From NCBI GenBank assembly GCA_022545805.1, contig JAKEIJ010000136.1, positions 1 to 13,015 on the forward strand: DNA of 13,015 nucleotides, written 5' to 3'. Every line of letters starts with the position of its first letter. Positions within the stretch are counted from its first letter, which is position 1. The notes below the pieces were generated by a model. The model saw nothing but the letters and a program-made list of their open reading frames with translations. It was not told where the DNA came from and did not search any database. Origin of the DNA: Nitrosotalea sp. GTDB lineage: Archaea; Thermoproteota; Nitrososphaeria; Nitrososphaerales; Nitrosopumilaceae. Both the position numbers and the translations under genes were made by a program. Below, one piece after another: positions 1-6,151 of the stretch.

Positions 1-1421
1 GATGCAGCTACGTAAGGATTTGCAAATTTTTCTGTGAAATTATCAACAAGTTGTTTTTTTAGTACAGCAGGATCTTTTGCAGAATCAAGTTCTTTTCTAT
101 TCATAATTCGTACAGCCGCTTCAGAACCAAGTACGGCTATTTGTGCAGTAGGCCACGCATAGTTAACATCAGTTCCTAGATTCTTGCTTGCCATTGCAAT
201 GTATGCACCACCATATGCTTTTCCTATGATTAATGTAATTTTTGGTACGGTAGCCTCACAGTAAGCATACAAGAGTTTACTTCCATGACGAATGATTCCA
301 GCATGTTCTTGTTGGGTTCCAGGCATGTATCCAGGAGTATCTACTAGTGTGATAATTGGAATACCATAACAATCACAAAATCTGATAAATCTAGATGCCT
401 TGTTAGATGAATCAATATCAAGAGCTCCAGCCAATACCATGGGTTGATTTGCAACAATTCCTACTGTTTTACCATGAAGTCTGGCAAATCCAACTACAAC
501 ATTTGGTGCAAACAATTCATGTATCTCAAAGAACACATGATTATCAACTATAGAATTTATGATCTCTTTCATATCGTATGGTTGTAGAGGATTTTCTGGA
601 ATAATGTTTATGAGATTGTTGTCTAGGCGATTTGGATCATCACCAGTTTCTACAATAGGTGCTTCCTCAGTACTATTTTGAGGAAGATATGACAAGAGTG
701 TCTTTACAATATCCATGCATTGGTATTCATTTTTGCCGACAAAGTGTGCGACACCACTATTTCTTCCATGAGACATTGCACCGCCAAGTTCATCAAAAGA
801 CACTTCTTCTCCAAGAACTGTCTTGACAACCTCTGGACCTGTTACAAACATGGTAGCAATCTTATCAGCCATTATAACAAAATCTGTCATTGCAGGTGAA
901 TACACTGCACCACCTGCTGATGGTCCTACACTAATAGTAATTTGAGGAACTACTCCAGATGCAAGTTGATTATGATAGAATATGCTAGCAAATCCGTCAA
1001 GACTTAGAATTCCTTCTTGAATTCTAGCTCCACCAGAATCAATTATTCCAATTATTGGGCATCCAACTTTTACAGCATGATCCATAATTTTTGTAATTTT
1101 TTTTGCTCCCATCTCACTGAGTGTTCCACCAAGTACTGTAAAATCATAGGCAAAAAGAAAAACTTGTTTTCCGTGTATAGTCCCATATCCTGTTACTACT
1201 CCATCTCCAAAGAATTTTTTATTTTGCATGTCAAATTCGTAATAATGATGAGTTGTCATGGCATCAATTTCGGTAAAACTTCCTTCGTCAAGAAGCAGGT
1301 CAATTCTCTCTCTAGCGGTAAGCTTGCCTTTTTCATGCTGGCCTTGAATTCTTTCTTCGCCACCGCTTTGCTCTGCTTGACGCCTTTTATGTAAAAAATT
1401 TTTTATTTTTTCAGAATGCAT
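1..1421 (-). CDS. pccB: Acyl-CoA (acetyl-/propionyl-CoA) carboxylase carboxyltransferase subunit, 3' end missing
   Basis: Biotin-dependent carboxyltransferase that moves CO2 from carboxybiotin to acetyl-CoA or propionyl-CoA. In ammonia-oxidising archaea one such enzyme serves both carboxylations of the 3-hydroxypropionate/4-hydroxybutyrate cycle (family knowledge). I translated 473 codons by hand from the ATG at 1421; the C-terminus lies beyond the left edge, and the family is usually about 510-520 residues, so roughly 40 are missing. Visible motifs: SGGARIQEG near residues 127-136, GPSAGGAVYSPAMTD near 164-178 (N-terminal crotonase-fold oxyanion region), DTPGYMPGTQQEHAG near 358-373, and AYGGAYIAMASK near 400-411 (C-terminal acyl-CoA half). 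No frameshift was seen. The gene starts 36 nt after the 90-aa gene and probably has its own promoter in that gap. Substrate preference cannot be read from the sequence alone. Biotin carboxylase and carrier genes may lie beyond the left edge (inference). Confidence 0.93.
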   Translation of the reverse strand, partial: MHSEKIKNFLHKRRQAEQSGGEERIQGQHEKGKLTARERIDLLLDEGSFTEIDAMTTHHYYEFDMQNKKFFGDGVVTGYGTIHGKQVFLFAYDFTVLGGTLSEMGAKKITKIMDHAVKVGCPIIGIIDSGGARIQEGILSLDGFASIFYHNQLASGVVPQITISVGPSAGGAVYSPAMTDFVIMADKIATMFVTGPEVVKTVLGEEVSFDELGGAMSHGRNSGVAHFVGKNEYQCMDIVKTLLSYLPQNSTEEAPIVETGDDPNRLDNNLINIIPENPLQPYDMKEIINSIVDNHVFFEIHELFAPNVVVGFARLHGKTVGIVANQPMVLAGALDIDSSNKASRFIRFCDCYGIPIITLVDTPGYMPGTQQEHAGIIRHGSKLLYAYCEATVPKITLIIGKAYGGAYIAMASKNLGTDVNYAWPTAQIAVLGSEAAVRIMNRKELDSAKDPAVLKKQLVDNFTEKFANPYVAA

Positions 1422-1437
1422 GATTCGAATTAGAGAC

Positions 1438-1454
1438 TATATACAACCTATATT
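1438..1454 (-). promoter_or_regulatory. Candidate TATA elements for the carboxyltransferase gene
   Basis: In the 36-nt gap upstream of the ATG at 1421 there are two TATA-like runs on the minus strand: TATATA at 1438-1443 (centre about 20 nt from the ATG) and AATATA at 1449-1454 (about 30 nt). Either could drive a leaderless or very short-leader transcript. The sequence does not decide between them. Confidence 0.45.
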
Positions 1455-1457
1455 AAT

Positions 1458-1730
1458 TTAATCAGTTTTAACTTCTCTAATACCATCTCGGCCGCCCTTT
1501 GCGTTGCGGAAAACATTCATCCCAATATGGTAATTTTCCCACAATCCTTCTATAATTTGGAGTTCTTCCCTAGCAGACTGGAGTGTTTCCTTGGTAGACT
1601 GGGGATCAGATTCTACTTTTGCAATCAGATTCCTCTTTTCTACAAGAAGACCCTCTAATCCTACTTCATAGTTGGATTCCCCATGAAACGCTGGATCTAG
1701 TGGTGCTATCTTTGTGTTAGGCTTTGCCAT
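1458..1730 (-). CDS. Small conserved-type protein of unknown function, coiled-coil-like (90 aa)
   Basis: I do not recognise this family. The 90-residue product starts MAKPNTKIAPLDPAFHG, has a charged heptad-like helical stretch at about residues 25-62 (GLLVEKRNLIAKVE ... LQSAREELQIIEGLWENY), and ends in a basic, glycine-containing tail (RNAKGGRDGIREVKTD). There is no signal peptide, membrane segment or cysteine motif, so it is probably cytosolic. A TATA-like TTAAAA about 28 nt upstream of the ATG supports the start and suggests a leaderless transcript. It is directly upstream of, and co-oriented with, the acyl-CoA carboxylase subunit gene (36-nt gap). A role linked to the carboxylase is possible but only inferred from position. 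A perfect inverted repeat lies just upstream of its promoter. Confidence 0.7.
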   Translation of the reverse strand: MAKPNTKIAPLDPAFHGESNYEVGLEGLLVEKRNLIAKVESDPQSTKETLQSAREELQIIEGLWENYHIGMNVFRNAKGGRDGIREVKTD

Positions 1731-1755
1731 TTGCTTTTCAATCTTAGGGGTTAGA

Positions 1756-1761
1756 TTTTAA
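1756..1761 (-). promoter_or_regulatory. TATA-like element for the 90-aa gene
   Basis: TTAAAA on the minus strand, centre about 28 nt upstream of the ATG at 1730, which is the spacing expected for a leaderless archaeal transcript. The inverted repeat at 1770-1802 lies immediately upstream of it. Confidence 0.45.
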
Positions 1762-1769
1762 GGTTTTAC

Positions 1770-1802
1770 AGCATGTAAGTTAAAGCCAGAAGATTACATG
1801 CT
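1770..1802. repeat. Perfect 9-bp inverted repeat, candidate operator
   Basis: AGCATGTAA at 1770-1778 and TTACATGCT at 1794-1802 are perfect reverse complements separated by 15 nt. Centre-to-centre spacing is 24 nt, about two and a half helical turns. The repeat begins 8 nt upstream of the TATA-like element of the 90-aa gene, where an archaeal activator or a BRE-blocking regulator could bind. The core ACATGC recurs at 1874-1879. A hairpin in a 5' leader is less likely because the repeat lies upstream of the predicted transcription start. The rest of the 154-nt gap (1731-1884) shows no gene. Confidence 0.5.
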
Positions 1803-1884
1803 AGAAACCAAGCTAGATAGAGACTACCGATCTAATTCATGTCATCAAATAATTGCTAAGATTTCTAATGTAGACATGCAATAT

Positions 1885-2199
1885 TTATTGAATATTTAAC
1901 ATTGGATATTTTTTTGTCACAGAAGTTTGATAGAGAGTGAAAGCATTCTTTTCATCACTACATTTTTTACATATGCACATTTGCGATACTTTTTCCAGAT
2001 CACAGTTATCTGCAAATTCACAATTGGGACATCCCGCAGGACCTCCACAAACTATGCACTTTAGCTGTTTTACTTCTGCACAACCTTGATGTTTGACACC
2101 CAATCCTTTGGCCCACAAAGCCACCTCATTGACTTCAATTTTTTTATTACAAACAAGACAGGTGCCAGGAAATTTCATAGGAATTGTGCGCCAGCTCAT
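1885..2199 (-). CDS. Cysteine-rich putative zinc-binding protein overlapping rfcL (104 aa)
   Basis: Eleven cysteines in 104 residues. The N-terminal module C14-x2-C17 ... H37-x2-C40 is a CCHC-type zinc ribbon pattern, with the conserved-looking linker EVALWAKGLGVKH. It is followed by C48-x2-C51, C57-x2-C60, C66 and C75-x-C77-x2-C80, enough for two or three metal sites (zinc most likely; Fe-S is not excluded). The C-terminal 24 residues have no cysteine. The ATG shares an ATGA with the rfcL stop (4-nt overlap at 2196-2199), so translation is probably coupled to rfcL. That suggests a nucleic-acid role in replication or repair, but this is inferred from context only. No enzyme domain is visible. 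Confidence 0.8.
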   Translation of the reverse strand: MSWRTIPMKFPGTCLVCNKKIEVNEVALWAKGLGVKHQGCAEVKQLKCIVCGGPAGCPNCEFADNCDLEKVSQMCICKKCSDEKNAFTLYQTSVTKKYPMLNIQ

Positions 2200-3356
2200 T
2201 TTATCAAAGCCATCTCCTTTTGGACGATTTCATTATCAGATTCGTTTAGAACCATTTCGATAGACTTGTTTTTCATACAATAGAGAAGATATGGAAGATA
2301 GAAAGTTGAAAATGTACTCCGTGAGACATGCATTTGTTTTGCAAGGCTTCCCGTCAATCCCTTGATTGCCATGCCGTCCCATCTTATTCTATTAAGGGTA
2401 GGCCATGGAAGATTAAATTTAGAATATTTTATCGCGGTTCCTTGTTTGTATAATTTTACCAAGATACCATCTAGATATCGTAAGAGTCGCCATTCTTGTT
2501 TTCGCATTATTTTTCCATACAACATATCAGCTTCAGACAGGACATCAAGCATTTCACAAAGTACATTCACATGAAGAGAACTTGTTATTACACTAGAGTA
2601 AAACGCATTGATCTTCTCCCAAGGATCTATTCTCAAAGAATAAAGTATGGCTTGAGCTTCTTCAGGCGATTTGGCATTAAAAAATAGATTTACTGACGTT
2701 TCTACATCATTAGTTTCATAGGACTTATCAAGTTGAGGCTCAAATCCTCCAGACAATGCCTGGGCAGAATTCAGAATTGACCTGATATCACCGCGTGAAT
2801 CAATAATCATTTTTATCATGTTGCCAATTGGTATTGATGCACCTTCTCGTTTGAGAATTTCTTCAACATACAGTCGCATCAATCTAGGAGGAAGTGGTCT
2901 AAGTTTTATCGTAGTCACAACTTTTTTTATTGATTTCATCTTGTCAGACGTATCAGAATTTGCTGCAAGAACTATTGGCACGGTAGATTCTTTTAATATA
3001 TCAACTAGTGCATCGACACCGCCAAAATCAGATCTTCCGTGTATTCCATCTACTTCATCAATGAAGATCATCGGCTTGCCAAGTACACTGCTATTACCAA
3101 GAACTGGGGTGAGAATGTCTTGAATTTTCTGTTTGCTTCTTACATCACTTGCATTCATGCTGATTAGATCATAACCAAATTGCTTTGTTCCCAATACAGC
3201 CATAGTTGTTTTTCCAATTCCTGGAGGGCCTACTAATAAGAGGGGTTTTGTTCCTTTGATCCATTTTCCAAGCCACTTTACAAAGGATTCCTTTGCTTCC
3301 TCATTTCCAACCATCTCAAGCAAGTTCTTTGGCCTATATTTCTCAGACCACATCAT
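2196..3356 (-). CDS. rfcL: Replication factor C large subunit (clamp loader ATPase)
   Basis: AAA+ ATPase that with RFC small subunits opens and loads the PCNA sliding clamp on primed DNA. Visible motifs: the RFC N-terminal box WSEKYRPKNLLEMVGNE (residues 3-19), Walker A GPPGIGKTT (43-51), Walker B with DEVD (100-103) and sensor-1-like LAANSD (130-135). The helical C-terminal half (about 225-386) fits the RFC collar domain. At 386 residues it is at the short end for archaeal RfcL. The C-terminus (ESDNEIVQKEMALIK) shows no clear PCNA-interacting QxxLxxFF box, which many archaeal large subunits carry. It begins 6 nt after the 372-aa gene and ends overlapping the zinc-protein gene, so the three are probably one transcript. 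Starts at the first or second of two tandem ATGs are equally possible. Confidence 0.92.
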   Translation of the reverse strand: MMWSEKYRPKNLLEMVGNEEAKESFVKWLGKWIKGTKPLLLVGPPGIGKTTMAVLGTKQFGYDLISMNASDVRSKQKIQDILTPVLGNSSVLGKPMIFIDEVDGIHGRSDFGGVDALVDILKESTVPIVLAANSDTSDKMKSIKKVVTTIKLRPLPPRLMRLYVEEILKREGASIPIGNMIKMIIDSRGDIRSILNSAQALSGGFEPQLDKSYETNDVETSVNLFFNAKSPEEAQAILYSLRIDPWEKINAFYSSVITSSLHVNVLCEMLDVLSEADMLYGKIMRKQEWRLLRYLDGILVKLYKQGTAIKYSKFNLPWPTLNRIRWDGMAIKGLTGSLAKQMHVSRSTFSTFYLPYLLYCMKNKSIEMVLNESDNEIVQKEMALIK

Positions 3357-3362
3357 ATCAAA

Positions 3363-4481
3363 TCACTTGGGAATCTTGGACTCGAACTCTTTCCATAATT
3401 TTTCTTTTGAAAGTTGGTTAAACCAATACATGTTGTAATGCTCTACTGTTAGGAAGAGAAACTCAAGAAAATCCTTGTGTGAAAAACTCTCTGGCAATAG
3501 CTCAAGAGCAAGTCGTGCCTCTCCCAGATAGATATCACTTTTCTTCATGGTAAAATCAAATCCTTTTTGGACATCACCTGTGAGAAATGTATAGTACAGA
3601 GGCCAAGAAGGAACTTTAACAAATTTATTTTTTATAGAATCTTCAATCTCATTTCCACATCCAACAGATTCTGCAGCTTTTGCCATTCCTAGATAAAAAA
3701 TCTCTCCAAGAGGAAATCTTGCAAGTGTCATGTTCTTTCCAGCAGTTCCCATTACTGCTCTATATTTTTTGTAACACTGAATCATTTCTTCCTCAGATAT
3801 GCTTTTAGGATTTAGTTTTAATTTAAAATCGATGTATTGACCAACGCGCGCATCTTTGAATCCTCTCTCAAATTCTTCCAACACTTCTTTACCACCAACA
3901 GAAATCTTATCTCTTGCAAGCTTCAAGATGTATGGATTCATCAACTTGTAATCATCCAAAAATTCCACATCTTCGTCTTTGTCCATTATTCTATCCATCG
4001 GTTCGCTTAGGTCAATTGCTATGATATGTCCATCAATAATATCGGTTTTTTTCTTGCTGTCGTTGTCATCTCCAAAATACTGGGAAGAGGCATCGTATAA
4101 CGCACTGAACACTGGAAATGTCATTTTAACAAAATTGGAATTGAGTATTCTGGATACTCTATCTAGAAGAGTATCGTAATTTTCCAATCTCTTTCGTACT
4201 TCCTCTATCTGTGATTTTTGGAGAATTATTTCGGCAGAACCTACTTCTTTAGCAAATTTTTCTTGTGTTTCAAATGGATTAGGGTCAGATTTTATCTCCT
4301 TCAATAAGTCTTCGGTAAATCTTTTGGTAAATTTTGGAAATTCTTCTTCTGCTTCCTTCTTGTATTTATCAAATAATCGATATCCCTTACTTTTGAACAA
4401 TGCCTGCTTGACAATGTCTTTTCCAGGTTTGGTGGACAAGAGTGCTTCCTTGCCAAATATAGATTCGTCTTTGCTACTCAC
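3363..4481 (-). CDS. Uncharacterised 372-aa protein heading the rfcL cluster
   Basis: I do not recognise the family. The product is largely helical and highly charged, with an acidic central segment (DDNDSKKKTD, MDKDEDVEFLDD) and a conserved-looking aromatic C-terminal part (PSWPLYYTFLTGDVQKGFDF, EHYNMYWFNQLSKEKLW). There is no signal peptide, transmembrane helix, nucleotide-binding loop or cysteine cluster. I chose the GTG at 4481 (MSSKDESIFGKE) rather than the longer TTG frame at 4493, because a TATA-like CATAAATA is centred about 25 nt upstream of 4481 but only about 13 nt from 4493. It is the first gene of a tight cluster with rfcL (6-nt gap) and the zinc protein, so a replication-associated role is a reasonable but unproven guess. 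It lacks the Fe-S cysteines expected of a primase large subunit. Confidence 0.82.
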   Translation of the reverse strand: MSSKDESIFGKEALLSTKPGKDIVKQALFKSKGYRLFDKYKKEAEEEFPKFTKRFTEDLLKEIKSDPNPFETQEKFAKEVGSAEIILQKSQIEEVRKRLENYDTLLDRVSRILNSNFVKMTFPVFSALYDASSQYFGDDNDSKKKTDIIDGHIIAIDLSEPMDRIMDKDEDVEFLDDYKLMNPYILKLARDKISVGGKEVLEEFERGFKDARVGQYIDFKLKLNPKSISEEEMIQCYKKYRAVMGTAGKNMTLARFPLGEIFYLGMAKAAESVGCGNEIEDSIKNKFVKVPSWPLYYTFLTGDVQKGFDFTMKKSDIYLGEARLALELLPESFSHKDFLEFLFLTVEHYNMYWFNQLSKEKLWKEFESKIPK

Positions 4482-4501
4482 ACAATGGCACAACTTTTTT
4501 G

Positions 4502-4510
4502 CTATTTATG
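4502..4510 (-). promoter_or_regulatory. TATA element for the 372-aa/rfcL/zinc-protein cluster
   Basis: CATAAATAG on the minus strand, centre about 25 nt upstream of the GTG at 4481. The spacing predicts a leaderless transcript and fixes the start codon choice. Confidence 0.6.
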
Positions 4511-4535
4511 CATTAAGCCTCTTTTTTATTACTTC

Positions 4536-4544
4536 AAATAAATT
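4536..4544 (+). promoter_or_regulatory. TATA element for the inositol monophosphatase-family gene
   Basis: AAATAAATT on the plus strand, centre 27 nt upstream of the GTG at 4567. This gene and the divergent cluster have separate TATA elements about 33 nt apart, unlike the two other divergent pairs in the window. Confidence 0.5.
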
Positions 4545-4566
4545 AGGACCTAGGAAAGAAAAACTT

Positions 4567-5379
4567 GTGAAAATAATCGAGGTTTTAGAAGAGGCTGCAA
4601 AGCGAGTGCACAAGAATGTAAAGCACTTGGCAGGAACAAAAGAATCCGGTACAGATCATGGAATAGGTGCAGGAGGAGACATATCACGCAGAATTGATAT
4701 CGTTGCAGAGAAAACCGTTCTTGATTATCTACGTGAGATAAATTTTGAGTGTACAGTATTTGGAGAGGAGTGCGGTATGGTGGAATTATCACCAAATCCA
4801 AAAGGGTTTATCATAATGGATGCAATTGATGGCTCAACTAATGCAGTCAGGGGCTTACCATTCTTTTGTTGTTCGCTTGCATATACACCTGAAGACAAAC
4901 TAAGTTCTGTTACAGATGGAGTAATAATGGATTTACATAATGGAGATTTGTATTCGGCATCAAAAGGCAAAGGCGCATACATGAATGGAAAAAGGATTCA
5001 TGTCCATAAAGAAAAACCAATTTATTTTGTTGTGGGTGTAGATATTTCAGGAATCTCTCCAGATGCGTTACCCCAATTAGCACCGATTCTTTCAGCATCA
5101 AACCATGTAAGACATTTCGGAGCTGTTGCACTTGAGCTTGCAATATTTGCTCGCGGACTAGTTGACGTATTTGTAGATCTAAGAAGAAAACTAAGAATTA
5201 CAGATGTTGCTGCAGGATATCTGATAGCATTAGAGGCTGGCGGATACGTAGTTGATGAAAATGGCATGCCACTTGATTCAAACCTAAGCTATGACAAGAG
5301 AATTTCATTCATAGCAGCTGCAAATGAAGAAACACTTGCAGATGTCAGGAAAAAACTAGGTTTATCAGCCAAGATCTGA
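4567..5379 (+). CDS. Inositol monophosphatase / fructose-1,6-bisphosphatase (class IV type) family phosphatase
   Basis: Mg2+-dependent sugar-phosphate phosphatase of the FIG superfamily; archaeal members dephosphorylate inositol-1-phosphate (for phosphoinositol lipids) and often fructose-1,6-bisphosphate. Numbering from the chosen start, metal-site motifs are GEE (66-68), DAIDGST (85-91) and the C-terminal D213 in TDVAAGYLIALEAGG. The reading frame is open back to 4324, but that would place 81 extra residues inside the opposite-strand gene. The GTG at 4567 gives 270 aa, the normal family length, with a typical N-terminal helix (KIIEVLEEAAKRVHKNV). It is supported by a TATA-like element 27 nt upstream; an AGGA at 4552-4555 is a weak alternative ribosome-binding site. 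Substrate (inositol-P, fructose bisphosphate or other) cannot be decided from sequence. It converges on the tRNA-Asp gene. Confidence 0.88.
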   Translation: MKIIEVLEEAAKRVHKNVKHLAGTKESGTDHGIGAGGDISRRIDIVAEKTVLDYLREINFECTVFGEECGMVELSPNPKGFIIMDAIDGSTNAVRGLPFFCCSLAYTPEDKLSSVTDGVIMDLHNGDLYSASKGKGAYMNGKRIHVHKEKPIYFVVGVDISGISPDALPQLAPILSASNHVRHFGAVALELAIFARGLVDVFVDLRRKLRITDVAAGYLIALEAGGYVVDENGMPLDSNLSYDKRISFIAAANEETLADVRKKLGLSAKI

Positions 5380-5410
5380 GATTTAATTTCTAATTTTACA
5401 CATTCCAGAG

Positions 5411-5415
5411 AAAAA
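5411..5415 (-). terminator. Possible U-run terminator after tRNA-Asp
   Basis: A run of five T on the minus strand begins 5 nt downstream of the encoded CCA. Archaeal transcripts often end at short U-runs, but this is a short signal. Confidence 0.3.
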
Positions 5416-5419
5416 TTTA

Positions 5420-5529
5420 TGGCGCCCTTGGCGGGATTTGAACACGCGTCGAGGCCGTGACAGGGCCCCATTCTAGACCGGGCTTTACGAGGATTGGAAT
5501 TAACCGCATCCCCTCTATACTACAAGGGC
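5420..5529 (-). tRNA. tRNA-Asp (GTC) with a 32-nt D-loop intron; CCA encoded
   Basis: The acceptor arms GCCCTTG and CAAGGGC pair perfectly, with discriminator G and an encoded CCA (5420-5422). The anticodon arm is GGGCC-CTGTCAC-GGCCT with anticodon GTC at 5459-5461, identifying aspartate; G73 and C38 fit Asp identity. The T arm is GCGTG-TTCAAAT-CCCGC with one T-C mismatch. The gene is 107 nt before CCA, about 32 too long, and the excess lies in the D arm. Removing 5483-5514 restores a textbook D loop, AGCCCGGTCTA, and a 75-nt tRNA. The restored D stem (GTAT/GAAT) is poor: two wobble pairs, one Watson-Crick pair and an A-A mismatch. The exact splice sites are therefore provisional. Confidence 0.85.
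5483..5514 (-). other. Probable non-canonical tRNA intron (D loop, after nucleotide 15)
   Basis: This is the 32-nt insertion within tRNA-Asp. On the tRNA strand TATA just before the 5' junction and TAAA just before the 3' junction can pair at three of four positions. Each is followed by a 3-nt segment (GAG and GCC) containing the predicted cut, which resembles a relaxed bulge-helix-bulge recognised by archaeal splicing endonuclease. The intron region can also form a small internal hairpin (GAGG with CCTC). Introns at non-canonical tRNA positions are known in Crenarchaeota and Thaumarchaeota. The single A-A mismatch weakens both the bulge-helix-bulge and the D stem. Confidence 0.6.
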
Positions 5530-5557
5530 GTTAAAGTATTGTGACAGAAAATCTGAG

Positions 5558-5563
5558 TTTAAA
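5558..5563 (-). promoter_or_regulatory. TATA element for tRNA-Asp
   Basis: TTTAAA, self-complementary, centre about 31 nt upstream of the first tRNA-Asp nucleotide on the minus strand. Confidence 0.45.
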
Positions 5564-5598
5564 GCTTTCTTTTCTTCAAAAAATTTTGTAAAAGACTA

Positions 5599-5606
5599 AA
5601 TTATAC
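5599..5606 (+). promoter_or_regulatory. TATA element for tRNA-Lys
   Basis: AATTATAC on the plus strand, centre about 25 nt upstream of the first nucleotide of tRNA-Lys. This fits transcription starting at or near the mature 5' end. Confidence 0.5.
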
Positions 5607-5627
5607 ACAACTATGACCCTTCGCTAT

Positions 5628-5701
5628 GGGTTCGTAGCTCAGCCAGGTAGAGTACCGGACTTTTAATCCGGCTGTCCGGGGTCCGAATCCCCGCGAACCC
5701 G
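5628..5701 (+). tRNA. tRNA-Lys (TTT)
   Basis: The full cloverleaf is readable: acceptor GGGTTCG/CGAACCC, D arm GCTC-AGCCAGGTA-GAGT, anticodon arm CCGGA-CTTTTAA-TCCGG with TTT at 5662-5664, 5-nt variable loop, T arm CGGGG-TCCGAAT-CCCCG, discriminator G. It has no intron. CCA is not encoded (the gene is followed by CTT), unlike the divergent tRNA-Asp. The T loop has C at position 55 in the gene, where T is usual. Confidence 0.96.
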
Positions 5702-5798
5702 CTTAAAATTAGCGATTTAATTAAGATATGAAACCGTCCGAGTGTTTAGAGAATCATATCATTTCATACAAAATGACCCAAAAATAGAAGAATTCTAA

Positions 5799-6008
5799 CT
5801 AACTTAGGTTCAGTTCTGGAAACTCTGCTTGCTTGATTCCCAAGTCATGCTGGAGTGTTCTGATCTTCTTTGCATATTCAGTCATTCTGGTGTTATCACT
5901 CTGGACCTTAGCGATCTTGTATCCACGCCAGGCTTTTTTGAGTGCACCCCATGTCTGACCCGCAGTGTAGTTAGGGTTGTTCGTTTGTGGTTGTACGAAT
6001 TGATACAT
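5799..6008 (-). CDS. Small basic protein of unknown function (69 aa)
   Basis: I do not recognise this family. The 69-residue product begins MYQFVQPQTNNPNYTAGQTWG and continues as a basic amphipathic helix (ALKKAWRGYKIAKVQSDNTRMTEYAKKIRTLQHDLG), ending in an acidic tail (AEFPELNLS). It has three lysine/arginine-rich clusters and no cysteine, signal peptide or membrane segment. A nucleic-acid-binding or ribosome-associated role would fit the charge but is speculation. It stands alone between the tRNA pair and argH, with 143 nt to argH. The best promoter candidate, TTTTATATTG at 6062-6071, is about 58 nt upstream and would give a leader of about 30 nt, so this gene may not be leaderless. The region 6009-6151 shows no other gene. 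Confidence 0.65.
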   Translation of the reverse strand: MYQFVQPQTNNPNYTAGQTWGALKKAWRGYKIAKVQSDNTRMTEYAKKIRTLQHDLGIKQAEFPELNLS

Positions 6009-6151
6009 ACTAAAGGATGAGTTGTAAAAAACAGATATCAGTGCATGTGTTAAGTAAAATCAATATAAAAGTCAAGTTTCTCACATTAAATTCGTGTATT
6101 TACTAATTTTACCTGTAAGAATTTTCAATTTTTCTATGTTTCTGATGTATT

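Noticed and set aside
1017..1394. 125-codon open frame on the plus strand opposite the carboxyltransferase
   Set aside because: It is antisense to the conserved catalytic region of the carboxyltransferase; the Ser/Asn/Phe-rich low-complexity product is typical of a shadow frame.
3363..4481. Idea that the 372-aa protein is a DNA primase large subunit
   Set aside because: It lacks the four conserved cysteines of the primase Fe-S domain and shows no other matching motif.
4324..4566. 81-residue N-terminal extension of the phosphatase frame
   Set aside because: It overlaps the opposite-strand 372-aa gene, matches no family N-terminus, and the GTG at 4567 has a correctly placed TATA element and gives the normal family length.
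5483..5514. Alternative that the tRNA-Asp D arm is GTAT/ATGC with the intron between D arm and anticodon stem
   Set aside because: That D stem pairs better, but its loop lacks the normal pattern and no bulge-helix-bulge can be drawn at those junctions, whereas the other model restores a consensus D loop.
5728..5787. 19-codon micro-ORF (MKPSECLENHIISYKMTQK) after tRNA-Lys
   Set aside because: It has a weak AT-rich element about 22 nt upstream but is too short to support without conservation or expression data.
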